64,000 bases of DNA, from NCBI RefSeq assembly GCF_014256275.1, contig NZ_JACCFE010000002.1, forward strand, positions 3,886,001 to 3,950,000, read 5' to 3'. Position 1 is the stretch's first letter; every line of letters begins with the position of its first letter. This document shows positions 43,544 through 52,239 of the stretch, one piece after another. This stretch comes from Rhodococcus sp. 4CII (lineage in GTDB: Bacteria > Actinomycetota > Actinomycetes > Mycobacteriales > Mycobacteriaceae). Made by a program: the position numbers and the translations under genes. The notes under the pieces were generated by a model. That model did not search any database. It was not told where the DNA came from and saw only the letters and a program-made list of their open reading frames with translations.

Positions 43544-45007
43544 ATGACCGCACCGATTGTCCAGGCGGAGTGCCACATAGACGGGCGGTGGCACGCGGGC
43601 GCCGGGGAGGCGATCCATTCGGTCAACCCGACGACCGGTCGGGAACTGGCCGTCACGCCGGCCGCGAGCCGGGAGCAGGCGGCCGCGGCCGTGTCCGCGG
43701 CCAGGCGAGCGTTCGACGACGGCGAGTGGAGCCGCCTCGGGCCGGGTGAGCGCAGTGCCCTGCTGCACCGGCTGGCGGATCTGCTCGAGCGGGATCGCGA
43801 TATTATCGTCGACCTCGCCGCCACCGAGATCGGCACACCGATCAGCAGCGCCGCGGCGTTGCACGTCGATCTGCCCGTCCGATTCTTCCGGTGGTTCGCC
43901 GACGCGGCGGCACGCGGTCCGCGGGACGGCTACGAGCAGCCCCTTCCGCTGCATCACGACCCGATCATCTCCAGCAGCATGCTGGTGCGGGACCCGGCCG
44001 GTGTAGTGGCAGCTGTCGTCGCCTACAACGTCCCGGTCATGATGTGCGCGTACAAGCTCGGCCCCGCGCTGGCGTCGGGCTGCTCCACGGTCCTGGTGAC
44101 GTCGCCGCGGGCCGTCCTGATGACGGCCGCGATCATGCGTTTGATCGAGGAGGCGGGATTCCCGCCGGGCGCGGTCAACCTGGTCTTCGGTTCGCCGAGC
44201 GTGACGGAACAGGTGGTCGGTGCCCCGGAGGTCGACCTGGTGACGTTCACCGGTTCCGCCGCGGTCGGCAGCAAGATCCTCACCTTGGCGGCCCCGACGC
44301 TGAAGAAGGTCGTCCTCGAGCTCGGCGGCAAATCACCCAACATCGTGCTGCCCGGCACCGACATCGAGAAGGCGGTGCCCGCGTCCGCGCTGCGGTTCAC
44401 CCGCAACAGCGGCCAAGCGTGCGGGGCGACGACACGAACCCTGGTGCCCCAGGCTGATTTCGACGAGTACGTCGAAAGGTCGGGCAAGTTCCTCGGTGGG
44501 CTCACGGTCGGCGACCCCCATCACCCCGACACCGTCCTGGGACCGCTGATCACCCGCGAACACCGTGCGAATGTGGAGGGGTTCCTGGCGCGCGCCCGGG
44601 AGGACGGCGCCGAAGTTCCTGTCGGTGGGGGCAGGCCGCCCGGCCTCGACGACGGCTTCTTCCTCGAACCGACTCTGGTGACCGGCATTTCGAACGGCGC
44701 GGAGATCGCGCAGGAGGAACTCTTCGCGCCCGTCGGAGTGGTGATGCCGTACACCGATCTGGACGAGGCCGTCCGCACGGCCAACGGTGTCAGGTACGCC
44801 CTCAACGCCAACGTGTGGGGCCCCACCGCCGACGCTCTCGCGTTCGCCCGCCGCCTGCGCTCGGGCACGGTCACCCTCAACGGCGGTGGTGGCATGCGCG
44901 GGGACGCCCCGTGGGGCGGTCCCGGACACAGCGGAATCGGCCGCGAGGGCGGCGAGGAGGGATTCCGGGAGTTCTTCGAAGTCAAACACATTCAGTGGCC
45001 GGTGTAA
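43544..45007 (+). CDS. aldehyde dehydrogenase
   Basis: A 487-residue NAD(P)+-dependent aldehyde dehydrogenase. YNVPVMMCAYKLGPALASG (catalytic Asn region), TFTGSAAVGSKI (cofactor loop), ELGGKSPNIV (catalytic Glu near 258) and NSGQACGATTR (catalytic Cys near 293) are all present, so it should be active. It oxidises an aldehyde, perhaps the product of the preceding SDR, to an acid. The ATG at 43544 has CGAAAGG about 9 bases upstream. A second aldehyde dehydrogenase, also paired with an MmgE/PrpD gene, is at 61797-63278. Confidence 0.92.
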   Translation: MTAPIVQAECHIDGRWHAGAGEAIHSVNPTTGRELAVTPAASREQAAAAVSAARRAFDDGEWSRLGPGERSALLHRLADLLERDRDIIVDLAATEIGTPISSAAALHVDLPVRFFRWFADAAARGPRDGYEQPLPLHHDPIISSSMLVRDPAGVVAAVVAYNVPVMMCAYKLGPALASGCSTVLVTSPRAVLMTAAIMRLIEEAGFPPGAVNLVFGSPSVTEQVVGAPEVDLVTFTGSAAVGSKILTLAAPTLKKVVLELGGKSPNIVLPGTDIEKAVPASALRFTRNSGQACGATTRTLVPQADFDEYVERSGKFLGGLTVGDPHHPDTVLGPLITREHRANVEGFLARAREDGAEVPVGGGRPPGLDDGFFLEPTLVTGISNGAEIAQEELFAPVGVVMPYTDLDEAVRTANGVRYALNANVWGPTADALAFARRLRSGTVTLNGGGGMRGDAPWGGPGHSGIGREGGEEGFREFFEVKHIQWPV

Positions 45008-45055
45008 CCGAACCGACGTCACGATCACCATCTCAGCAACAAGAGGAAGAATCTG

Positions 45056-46483
45056 ATGCCAACAATTGTCGAAGAACTCGCGGATTTCGCCGCCCGCGCC
45101 GAGGGACGATCACTCCCGGGTGACGTGGTTGCCGAGTCCAAGCGGATTCTGCTGGACACCCTCGGCTGCGCGGTGGCGTCGCTCGGCGACGCGGGCGCGC
45201 GCCGGGGCATCGAGCACGGCCGGTTCCTCGGCGGGTCGGCCGGCTCGGCGTCGATCATCGGCACGGGCACGACGACGTCGGTACCCGGTGCGGCGTTCGC
45301 GAACGCCGAATTGGTCAACGCCCTCGACCAGGATGCGGTCCTGCCGCCCGGTCACGTGACGCCGTACGTGGTGCCGGGTGCGCTGGCGACGGCCGAAGCT
45401 CTGCAGTCCTCGGGCGAACGGCTGCTCACGGCGATCGCCGTGGCGCACGAGATGTCGTACCGGATCGGCAAGGCCACCGACTATCTGCGCGACATCAAGG
45501 ACGGCGTGGTGACGATCCCGAAGGTCATCGGCTACAGCAGCACGCTGTTCGGTGCGGCGGCGGCGATCGGCGTGGTCAAGGGCTTCAGCGCCGACACGCT
45601 GGCCGATGCGCTCGGGATCATGGGCTCGACAATGCCTACCAACACCCAGCGGGCATGGATGATGCACGCGCCGTCGACGACGATCAAGTACCAGCTCGCG
45701 GGCGGGATGGCCCTGTCGGCGGTGACGGCCGCACACCTGGCCGAACTCGGGCACACCGGTGACCGCCAGATGCTCGACGACCGCGAGTACGGCTTTCCCC
45801 GATTCATCGGGACGTCGCGTTGGGAGCCGGCGCCGATCACCGCGGGTTTGGGGTCGGAGTGGACCTTCACCCCGTTCCAGTCGTTCAAGCCGTATCCCCA
45901 CTGCCGGGTGATGCACGCGCTGTTCGATGCCCTCACCGAGATCATCGAGGTCAACGACATCAAACCCGACGAGATCGACGCCATCAACGCCTGGGGCGAG
46001 AGTTTCGTGATGCAGCCGGTGTGGGTCAACGAGACCATCCGCAATCCACGCGATGCGCAGTTCAGCATGACCCACGGCCTCGCCCTCGCCGCCCACCGGA
46101 TTCCCCCCGGCAAGGCCTGGCAGACCCCGGAAGCGGTCCTCGACCCGTCCGTCCTCGAGCTCACCGCGAAGACAACCTTTCAGGAACACCCCGACTACAC
46201 CGCGGCGCTGGCGAGTAACCCGGCCGCACGCCGCTCGCGCGTCGAGGTCCACGCGCGCGGCACCCAGTTCTCCGGCGAGCGCGGCTACCCCAAGGGCAGC
46301 CCGTCACCCGATCCGGTCACCTACATGACCGACGACGAACTGATCGCCAAGTTCCGCCACAACATCGACGGGGTAGTGAACGACGCCGACGCGGACGCCG
46401 TCATCGAAGCCGTGTACGACCTCGAGAACGTCGCCGACATCGCGACGATCCTGAGCCGATTGCAGCCAAACTCCGCTGACTGA
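45056..46483 (+). CDS. MmgE/PrpD-family protein, copy 1
   Basis: A 475-residue MmgE/PrpD protein (2-methylcitrate-dehydratase fold). ILLDTLGCAVASLGDAGARR, NALDQDAVLPPGHVTPYV and SFKPYPHCRVMHALFDA define the family. The usual DD-x-H...HPG catalytic segment seen in copy 2 (EYDDAHRASSSHPGS) is here DQDAVLPPGHVTP, so its dehydratase chemistry may differ. PrpD proteins dehydrate hydroxy-tricarboxylates; other members act in decarboxylation or isomerisation. The ATG at 45056 follows AAGAGGAAG by about 6 bases. It is the last gene of the operon, followed by a strong hairpin. Confidence 0.87.
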   Translation: MPTIVEELADFAARAEGRSLPGDVVAESKRILLDTLGCAVASLGDAGARRGIEHGRFLGGSAGSASIIGTGTTTSVPGAAFANAELVNALDQDAVLPPGHVTPYVVPGALATAEALQSSGERLLTAIAVAHEMSYRIGKATDYLRDIKDGVVTIPKVIGYSSTLFGAAAAIGVVKGFSADTLADALGIMGSTMPTNTQRAWMMHAPSTTIKYQLAGGMALSAVTAAHLAELGHTGDRQMLDDREYGFPRFIGTSRWEPAPITAGLGSEWTFTPFQSFKPYPHCRVMHALFDALTEIIEVNDIKPDEIDAINAWGESFVMQPVWVNETIRNPRDAQFSMTHGLALAAHRIPPGKAWQTPEAVLDPSVLELTAKTTFQEHPDYTAALASNPAARRSRVEVHARGTQFSGERGYPKGSPSPDPVTYMTDDELIAKFRHNIDGVVNDADADAVIEAVYDLENVADIATILSRLQPNSAD

Positions 46484-46495
46484 TCGGAACGAAAA

Positions 46496-46530
46496 GCGCC
46501 GCCCTTGCCGGAGACTGGCGAGGGCGGCGC
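46496..46530. terminator. terminator between convergent MmgE/PrpD and WhiB genes
   Basis: Fourteen-base arms at 46496-46509 and 46517-46530 with one G-U-type mismatch and a 7-base loop. On the minus strand a TTTT run follows, so it is a classical intrinsic terminator for whiB and probably also stops the plus-strand operon. Confidence 0.8.
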
Positions 46531-46549
46531 AGTTGTATGCGATCGCTCG

Positions 46550-46843
46550 CTACCCCGGCTTCCTCTGCCAGCGGCTCCACTTTCTCGCAGCGCCGAGTTC
46601 CCGCGGAGTCAATCCACCCCACACGCCGTGCTGTTCATCGAAATTGAGGGCATAATCGCGGCATTCAGTGATCACCGGGCACCGTCGGCAAATATTCTTC
46701 GCGATGCGCTCACGCTGAAGCTGGGAACTCTTGCCGTTCTCGTCGAGGTAGAAGACGGCGATATCCATTCCGCGGCAACGCGCGCGCAGCCGCCATTCCT
46801 CAGGGGTGACATCGTCATCCGGTGCGGCGTGCGATGTTCTCAC
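46550..46843 (-). CDS. WhiB-family Fe-S transcriptional regulator
   Basis: A 97-residue WhiB protein. The four cluster-binding Cys are visible at 23 (RARCRGMD), 52, 55 and 61 (ICRRCPVITEC), followed by the G[VI]WGG turn (GVWGGLTPRE) and a basic C-terminal DNA-binding tail (RKWSRWQRK). It holds a redox- or NO-responsive [4Fe-4S] cluster and acts with the main sigma factor. The GTG at 46843 has CGGAG 8 bases upstream; the longer frame to 47059 would cross the promoter. It sits between two catabolic gene blocks, but a global role is more likely than local control. Confidence 0.92.
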   Translation of the reverse strand: MRTSHAAPDDDVTPEEWRLRARCRGMDIAVFYLDENGKSSQLQRERIAKNICRRCPVITECRDYALNFDEQHGVWGGLTPRELGAARKWSRWQRKPG

Positions 46844-46893
46844 AGGACACACTCCGATCGTTCGACGAGGCTTGTCGTGCCGTCCACTAAAAC

Positions 46894-46899
46894 ATAATA
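46894..46899 (-). promoter_or_regulatory. probable -10 box of whiB
   Basis: TATTAT on the minus strand inside the AT-rich patch CATAATATATT (46893-46903), about 50 bases upstream of the WhiB start. The same 11-mer occurs at 48483-48493. Confidence 0.4.
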
Positions 46900-46957
46900 T
46901 ATTAAATGGAAAGGAGGTGCAACCGCCCGAAGCAACCCCGATCGGCCGGCAGACGTT

Positions 46958-46998
46958 TGTGCCCAGCACTACTGACGGTTGCCAGGGTGCTGGGCACA
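46958..46998 (-). terminator. hairpin after the MFS transporter gene
   Basis: Perfect 12-base arms TGTGCCCAGCAC/GTGCTGGGCACA at 46958-46969 and 46987-46998 with a 17-base loop, about 30 bases past the stop of the minus-strand transporter gene. Confidence 0.65.
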
Positions 46999-47027
46999 AT
47001 CCGGAATTCGCAGCGGATGGCGTGGGG

Positions 47028-48356
47028 TCAGCGGGTGACGCGGAGGAGTTCGCGATCACGCGCAGGGTCGGCGAGAATCAGCGCGGCGATCGCGACGACG
47101 GCACCCACGATGCCCAGGCACTGGAACGCCGCCTGGTATCCGTCGATCTTCGTCGCCGAGGCGTCGACGACGATCCCCATCGACCAGGGGCCGATGATCC
47201 CGCCGATGGCCTGCAGCGCGAAGAAGGCGCCGATGACACCGGCTGTCTGGCGGGGCGGGCAGGTTGCGATGACCGCGGCGTTGAGCAGCGGGAATATCGC
47301 GACCACCAGCCCGTACGCCACCGAGACCGCGCAGACTGCGAGGAGTGGAGACCCCAGGGCCGGCAGGCTCAGCAGCAACACCCCGGCGACGATGACGCCG
47401 ACGCACGGCACGACGACGCGGACCAGGCGGATGGACAAGCCGCGGCTGATCCCGCGGTCGCTCAGCCAGGAGCCGCCGACGAGCGTCGCGAGTCCGACAA
47501 CGCTGGGCGCGGCGAACAGGGTGCCGGACTCGAGCCGGGAGTAGCCCAACCCCTGCTCGAAGTAGGAGGGCAGCCAGGTGAGCACGACGGTCATGAGCGC
47601 GTAGGCGCTCATCGCGACGAGGACGGCGGACACGAAGGTTCTCGAGGTGAGTAGGCGGCTCCAGCTGACTGCCGGCTCGCTGTCGGTGTCGTCGGCCTCG
47701 GTGTGCTTGCCGCCGACGGTGTAGGGGCCGGGCCGCCAGGTCAGGAGCCACGGGACGCACCACAGTGCGGTCGCACACGAAAGGACGAGGATGGCTGCCC
47801 GCCAACCGTATTCGGCGACCACGAGCGCGAGGATCGGCACGACGGCCATCTTGGCCAGCATGCTTCCGCTGATGATGAGTGCGCTCGGCAGACCCCGCTT
47901 CGCGGGCGCATGCCACGAGTAGGCAGCGGTATGCAGCAGTGCGGACGTCGGCCCCTCCGTGAGGCCGAGAAGCATCCGGCTCGCGAGCAGCACCGCGAAC
48001 GTCGACCACACGACGAGCGGAAGCATGACGACGCCCCACAGCACGGCGATGATCGCGATGGACCAGCGGAGCGCGAGAACTTTGTTGATCGGCCCAGCGA
48101 AGAAGCCGCCGAAGCTGAAGGCGAGGAAGAACATGCTTCCGGTGAAGCCGATCTGCGACGCACTGAGCCCGAGATCCTCGCTGAGCGGCTGGGCAATGAG
48201 GCCGAACACCGCCTTGTCGGACGCGTTCATGAGGTAGAGCACCACGAGCATTCCGGTGATGCCCCACGCGGTCAGCCGGCGAGGCTCCGTCGTCGGCCCG
48301 GGCCGGGGCACGTGCGTGGACGCGAGGTCCGTCATGAGGTGTTCTTTGTTGTTCAC
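47028..48356 (-). CDS. MFS transporter (ACS/anion-cation-symporter-like)
   Basis: A 442-residue transporter with twelve hydrophobic segments. YLMNASDKAVFGLIAQPLSE is the first segment and its following loop, and MLLGLTEGPTSALLHTAAY and RGLPSALIISG resemble the aromatic-acid/anion:cation-symporter branch. It probably imports an organic acid for the catabolic genes on either side. The GTG at 48356 starts MNNKEHLMTDLAS; the ATG at 48335 is an equally plausible start and neither has a strong ribosome site. It is divergent from the MaoC-led operon across a 200-base AT-rich promoter region. Confidence 0.88.
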   Translation of the reverse strand: MNNKEHLMTDLASTHVPRPGPTTEPRRLTAWGITGMLVVLYLMNASDKAVFGLIAQPLSEDLGLSASQIGFTGSMFFLAFSFGGFFAGPINKVLALRWSIAIIAVLWGVVMLPLVVWSTFAVLLASRMLLGLTEGPTSALLHTAAYSWHAPAKRGLPSALIISGSMLAKMAVVPILALVVAEYGWRAAILVLSCATALWCVPWLLTWRPGPYTVGGKHTEADDTDSEPAVSWSRLLTSRTFVSAVLVAMSAYALMTVVLTWLPSYFEQGLGYSRLESGTLFAAPSVVGLATLVGGSWLSDRGISRGLSIRLVRVVVPCVGVIVAGVLLLSLPALGSPLLAVCAVSVAYGLVVAIFPLLNAAVIATCPPRQTAGVIGAFFALQAIGGIIGPWSMGIVVDASATKIDGYQAAFQCLGIVGAVVAIAALILADPARDRELLRVTR

Positions 48357-48414
48357 GTGGGGGTGCCCTTCGGTCTGGTTGTCGAGATCACACCATCAAC
48401 ACTGTGTGTTGTAC

Positions 48415-48488
48415 ATCATATACTATTCAGTAATCGGAGAGATGTGCAATACATCGGACACTAAACATTCAGGTATTGCATGCATAAT
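48415..48488. promoter_or_regulatory. divergent promoter region, MFS (-) and MaoC operon (+)
   Basis: An AT-rich island within high-GC DNA. TATGAT on the minus strand (48420-48415) suits the MFS gene, and CATAAT on the plus strand (48483-48488) suits the MaoC-led operon 76 bases downstream. TGCATGCA, a perfect 8-base palindrome, lies just before the latter at 48477-48484. Confidence 0.45.
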
Positions 48489-48563
48489 ATATTTATTCTA
48501 GAGTGGGGGTCACGAACTGCAGCGACCGAGAGTCTCGTAGTCGCTCGAGAGAAAGGACGTCAT

Positions 48564-49028
48564 ATGCCGGGTCTGTACTTCGAGGAATTCGCGCCGGGAA
48601 TGGTCATCGATCACGAGGTGCGCCGCACCGTGACCGAGACTGACAACGTCCTGTTCAGCACGATGACCCTGAACATGGCACCGCTCCACCTGGATGCGGA
48701 GTACAGCAAGGGCTCCATCCACGGGCAGCGCCTGGTGAACAGCCTGTTCCTTCTCGGTCTCGTCGCCGGTATCTCGATGCACGACACCACCTACGGGACC
48801 ACCCTCGGCAACCTCGGCTTCGACTCGATCAAGTTCCCCAAGCCGGTGTTCCACGGTGACACCATCCACGTGCGCACCGAGATCGTGTCGGCCCGGGAGT
48901 CGAAGAGCCGCAACGACTCCGGAATTGTCACCTTCCGTCACTACGGCCTCAACCAGCGTGACGAGATCGTGTGCGACGCCACCCGCGTCGGCCTGATGCT
49001 CAAGAAGTCGGTCGACGAGCAGGCCTGA
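48564..49028 (+). CDS. MaoC-like hotdog-fold dehydratase/hydratase
   Basis: A 154-residue single hotdog protein. YFEEFAPGMVIDHEVRRTVT, APLHLDAEYSKGSIHGQRLV (with the catalytic-type Asp/His region) and KFPKPVFHGDTIHVRTEIV match the MaoC dehydratase family, close to mesaconyl-CoA hydratase-like proteins. It should hydrate an enoyl-CoA. The ATG at 48564 has GAAAGGACG about 6 bases upstream. It opens a seven-gene operon, 51 bases before an acyl-CoA synthetase. Confidence 0.88.
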   Translation: MPGLYFEEFAPGMVIDHEVRRTVTETDNVLFSTMTLNMAPLHLDAEYSKGSIHGQRLVNSLFLLGLVAGISMHDTTYGTTLGNLGFDSIKFPKPVFHGDTIHVRTEIVSARESKSRNDSGIVTFRHYGLNQRDEIVCDATRVGLMLKKSVDEQA

Positions 49029-49079
49029 TCGCACACCCCGACCGGACGACCGACAGCCCCAGACGAGGAGAACACGGAA

Positions 49080-51038
49080 ATGGGCATCAGTAGCGAGCCC
49101 GAGGAGATGGCCTGGGTTCCCGGCCCCGCGGTGCGCGAGCGCGCGAGGCTGCTCGCGGCGATGAAGAGCTGGGGTTTCGGCGACGATGCCGCCGCCGTCG
49201 CCGAGCTGGGCCGCCGCGCCGTCGCCGATCCCGAGTGGTTCTGGCGCGAGGCGCTCACCGACCTCGACGTCGAGTTCTCGGTGCCGTTCGACCGGGTGCT
49301 CGACGAGTCCGAGGGTCGGGAGTTCCCGCGATGGTTTACCGGGGGCCGGATCAACGTCGCGGAACTGGCGGCCCTGCGGCATGCCCGCGGCGATCGCGCG
49401 GGCAAGACCGCGGTGGTCTACGAGGGCGACGGCGGGCAGCGGCGCACGCTGACGTTTGCGGAACTCGCGGCGGAGGTGAGCCGGTTCGCGGCGCACCTCG
49501 CGGGGCTGGGTGTGCGCCGCGGCGACCGCGTGGTGCTGTTCATGCCGGTGGTGCCGGAGGCGGCCGTGGCCTTCCTCGCCATCGCGATGATCGGCGCGAT
49601 CGCGGTGCCCACGTTCAGTGGCTACGCCCCGGACGCCCTGGCCACCCGTCTGCAGGATTCGGACGCCGTGCTGCTGGTGACCGCCGACGGCACGACCCGC
49701 CGAGGAAAGGTCGTCGAGATGAAGGCGACCGCGGACGCCGCCCTGGCGCAGGCGCCGTCGGTGCGCTCGGTCGTGGTGATCCGGCACCTGGGCACCGACG
49801 TGCCGATGCAGGCCGGCCGCGACGTCTACTACGACGAACTGTCGGCCGATCCCGCACCCGTCGACGTGGCGGACACCGAGTCGAACGACCCGCTCACGAT
49901 CGTCTACACATCCGGCACCACGGGCAGGCCGAAGGGAATCGTGCACTCGCACGGCGGTTTCGCGGCCAAGACGGCCGTCGACTTCGGGTACGGCTTCGAC
50001 GTGCACGCCGACGACGTGATCTCCTGGATCACCGACCTCGGGTGGCTGGTGGGCCCGATGCTCATGACCGGTCCGCTGCAGCTCGGTGCGACCATCGTGA
50101 TGATCGAGGGCCTGCCCACCTATCCCGCACCGAATCGTATGTGGGAGATCGTCAATCGTAACGGCGTCACCGTGCAGGGCATCGCGCCGACGGCGGCACG
50201 CGCACTGAAGGCGGCGGGTGACGGCACCGCTCCGGAGATGCCGACCCTGAAGACGTTCGTCTCCACCGGGGAGGCGTGGGACGAGCCGACCTGGTGGTGG
50301 CTGTTCGACGAGGTCGGTAGGCGCGAGCGCGCGATCGTCAACTACAGCGGCGGCACCGAGGTCGGTGGCGGCATCCTCGTCGGCTACCCGTTCCTGCCCG
50401 CCGCGCCGGCGGCGTTCACCGGGCCGCTGCCCGGCGTCGATGCGGCGGTGCTCGGCGAGGACGGCAGGCCCGTCCTCGGCGAGATCGGGGAGCTGGCGGT
50501 GCTCAACACGTTCCCGGGGATGACGCACGCCTTCTGGCAGGACCGGGGCCGCTACCTGGACACCTACTGGAGCCGCTGGGACGGCATCTGGGTGCACGGG
50601 GATCTCGCGAGCATCGACACTGCCGGGATGTGGCGGATCCACGGCCGCTCGGACGACACGATCAAGCTCTCCGGGCGCCGGGTGGGGCCGGCCGAGATCG
50701 AGGCCGCCCTGCTGCGGGACAACCGGATCACGGAGGTCGCGGTGATCGGGGTGCCGGACGAGATGCGCGGTCAGCGCGCGGTGGCGTTCGCGGTGCTGCG
50801 CGCAGACGGCGCCGACGGCGTCGACACCGACGACCTGCAGGCGACGGCGTTGGCGAACGCCGGCAAATCCTTTGCGCCCGAAGTGTATGCGGTGCCGACG
50901 CTGCCGAAGACGAAGAACGGAAAGATCATGCGCCGCGCCATCCGGTCGCGGTTCATCGGTGCCCCGATCGGTGACATGTCGTCGCTGGATCCGGCGACGC
51001 CGCTCGAGGACATCCCCGTGTACGCGGGCGAAGACTAG
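49080..51038 (+). CDS. AMP-forming acyl-CoA synthetase (acetyl-CoA-synthetase-like)
   Basis: A 652-residue adenylate-forming enzyme with the acetyl-CoA-synthetase-type build: an N-terminal cap region, IVYTSGTTGRPKGIVHSHGG (ATP loop), SWITDLGWLVGPMLM, NYSGGTEVGGGI, WVHGDLASIDTAG and C-terminal KTKNGKIMRRAIR with the catalytic Lys. It converts a short or medium acid to its CoA ester for the operon's beta-oxidation-like steps. The ATG at 49080 has CGAGGAGAAC about 7 bases upstream. The acyl-CoA dehydrogenase gene follows after 10 bases. Confidence 0.9.
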   Translation: MGISSEPEEMAWVPGPAVRERARLLAAMKSWGFGDDAAAVAELGRRAVADPEWFWREALTDLDVEFSVPFDRVLDESEGREFPRWFTGGRINVAELAALRHARGDRAGKTAVVYEGDGGQRRTLTFAELAAEVSRFAAHLAGLGVRRGDRVVLFMPVVPEAAVAFLAIAMIGAIAVPTFSGYAPDALATRLQDSDAVLLVTADGTTRRGKVVEMKATADAALAQAPSVRSVVVIRHLGTDVPMQAGRDVYYDELSADPAPVDVADTESNDPLTIVYTSGTTGRPKGIVHSHGGFAAKTAVDFGYGFDVHADDVISWITDLGWLVGPMLMTGPLQLGATIVMIEGLPTYPAPNRMWEIVNRNGVTVQGIAPTAARALKAAGDGTAPEMPTLKTFVSTGEAWDEPTWWWLFDEVGRRERAIVNYSGGTEVGGGILVGYPFLPAAPAAFTGPLPGVDAAVLGEDGRPVLGEIGELAVLNTFPGMTHAFWQDRGRYLDTYWSRWDGIWVHGDLASIDTAGMWRIHGRSDDTIKLSGRRVGPAEIEAALLRDNRITEVAVIGVPDEMRGQRAVAFAVLRADGADGVDTDDLQATALANAGKSFAPEVYAVPTLPKTKNGKIMRRAIRSRFIGAPIGDMSSLDPATPLEDIPVYAGED

Positions 51039-51048
51039 GAGAGTTGAG

Positions 51049-52215
51049 ATGGCAGACTTCGATACCGAGAGCAACATCGAGATCGTCCGCAAGGCGACTC
51101 GCGAGCTGGCGCGGAAGTTCGACAACGACTACTGGCTGGACAAGGACCGCAAGCACGAATACCCGTGGGATTTCATCAAGGCGTTCGCGGACGGCGGCTG
51201 GCTCGGCGCGATGATCCCGGAAGAGTACGGCGGAATCGGCCTGGGCCTGCAGGAGGCCGCGGTGATGATGGGCGAGATCGCGTCGTCCGGCGGCGGTATG
51301 AGCGGTGGCTCGGCGATCCACTTCTACGTCTTCCCGCCGGCGCCGATCGTCCGGTACGGCTCGGAGGAGATGAAGCGCAAGTATCTCCCGAAGCTGGCGT
51401 CAGGTGAGATGCTCACCGCGTTCGGCATCACCGAGCCGACTGCGGGTGTGGACACGTCGCGCATCAAGACCAAGGCGACCAAGGTCGACGGCGGCTGGGT
51501 TATCAACGGCCAGAAGGTGTTCATCACCAACGCCCAGAACGCGCACCGCATCCTGCTGCTGGCCCGCACAAGCCCGCGAGACGAGAACAAGCCGCTGGCC
51601 GGGATGACGATCTTCTTCGCCGAACTCGACCCCAAGCACGTCACGATCCGCGAGATCGACAAGCTCGGCCGTGCCGCCATCGACACCAACGAGTTGTTCA
51701 TCGACAACCTGTTCGTGGCCGACGAGGACGTGGTCGGTGAGGTCGACAAGGGCTTCTACTACATCATCGACGGACTCAACCCGGAACGCATCGTGGTCGC
51801 GATGGAGGGCATCGGCCTCGGTCGCGCGGCCCTCGAGATCGGCACCGAGTACGCGAAGAACCGCGTGGTGTTCGATCGCCCGATCGGCCAGAACCAGGCC
51901 GTCGCGCACCCGCTCGCGGACTCGTGGATCCGTCTCGAGGCGGCCGAGCGCATGGCGATGCACGCCGCAAAACTCTTCGACGACAAGCAGGAATGCGGGC
52001 ACGAGGCCGCCGCGGCGAAATACCTCGGCGCCGAGGCCGGCTTCGAAGCGTGCGACCGGGTGTTCTCGACCCTCGGTGGGTACGCGTACGCGAAGGAGTA
52101 CCACATCGAGCGGCTGTGGCGTGAGGTGCGACTGCTGCGCAACGCGCCGTTCTCGCAGGAGATGGTGCGCAACTACGTCTCGCAGCAGGTTCTCGGCCTG
52201 CCGCGGTCGTACTGA
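51049..52215 (+). CDS. acyl-CoA dehydrogenase
   Basis: A 388-residue FAD acyl-CoA dehydrogenase. LGAMIPEEYGGIGLGLQEAA, FGITEPTAGVDTSRIKTKA (FAD/substrate region), GQNQAVAHPLADSWIRLEAA and the C-terminal LGGYAYAKEYHIERLWREVR are all in place; the last contains the region of the catalytic Glu near residue 350. It introduces a 2,3-double bond into the acyl-CoA made by the upstream ligase. The ATG at 51049 has TAGGAGAG about 7 bases upstream and starts 10 bases after the ligase stop. Confidence 0.92.
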   Translation: MADFDTESNIEIVRKATRELARKFDNDYWLDKDRKHEYPWDFIKAFADGGWLGAMIPEEYGGIGLGLQEAAVMMGEIASSGGGMSGGSAIHFYVFPPAPIVRYGSEEMKRKYLPKLASGEMLTAFGITEPTAGVDTSRIKTKATKVDGGWVINGQKVFITNAQNAHRILLLARTSPRDENKPLAGMTIFFAELDPKHVTIREIDKLGRAAIDTNELFIDNLFVADEDVVGEVDKGFYYIIDGLNPERIVVAMEGIGLGRAALEIGTEYAKNRVVFDRPIGQNQAVAHPLADSWIRLEAAERMAMHAAKLFDDKQECGHEAAAAKYLGAEAGFEACDRVFSTLGGYAYAKEYHIERLWREVRLLRNAPFSQEMVRNYVSQQVLGLPRSY

Positions 52216-52239
52216 ACCCACCGACGAAGGAGTGTGACG

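Noticed and set aside
46906..46920. Strong ribosome-site-like AAAGGAGGTG on the plus strand
   Set aside because: The following frame has no recognisable product and runs antisense into the MFS gene. The region is better explained as the whiB promoter on the other strand.
48510..51125. An 871-codon minus-strand open frame opposite the MaoC and acyl-CoA synthetase genes
   Set aside because: Its translation is Arg/His/Asp-rich with no domain, while the plus strand encodes complete recognised enzymes.
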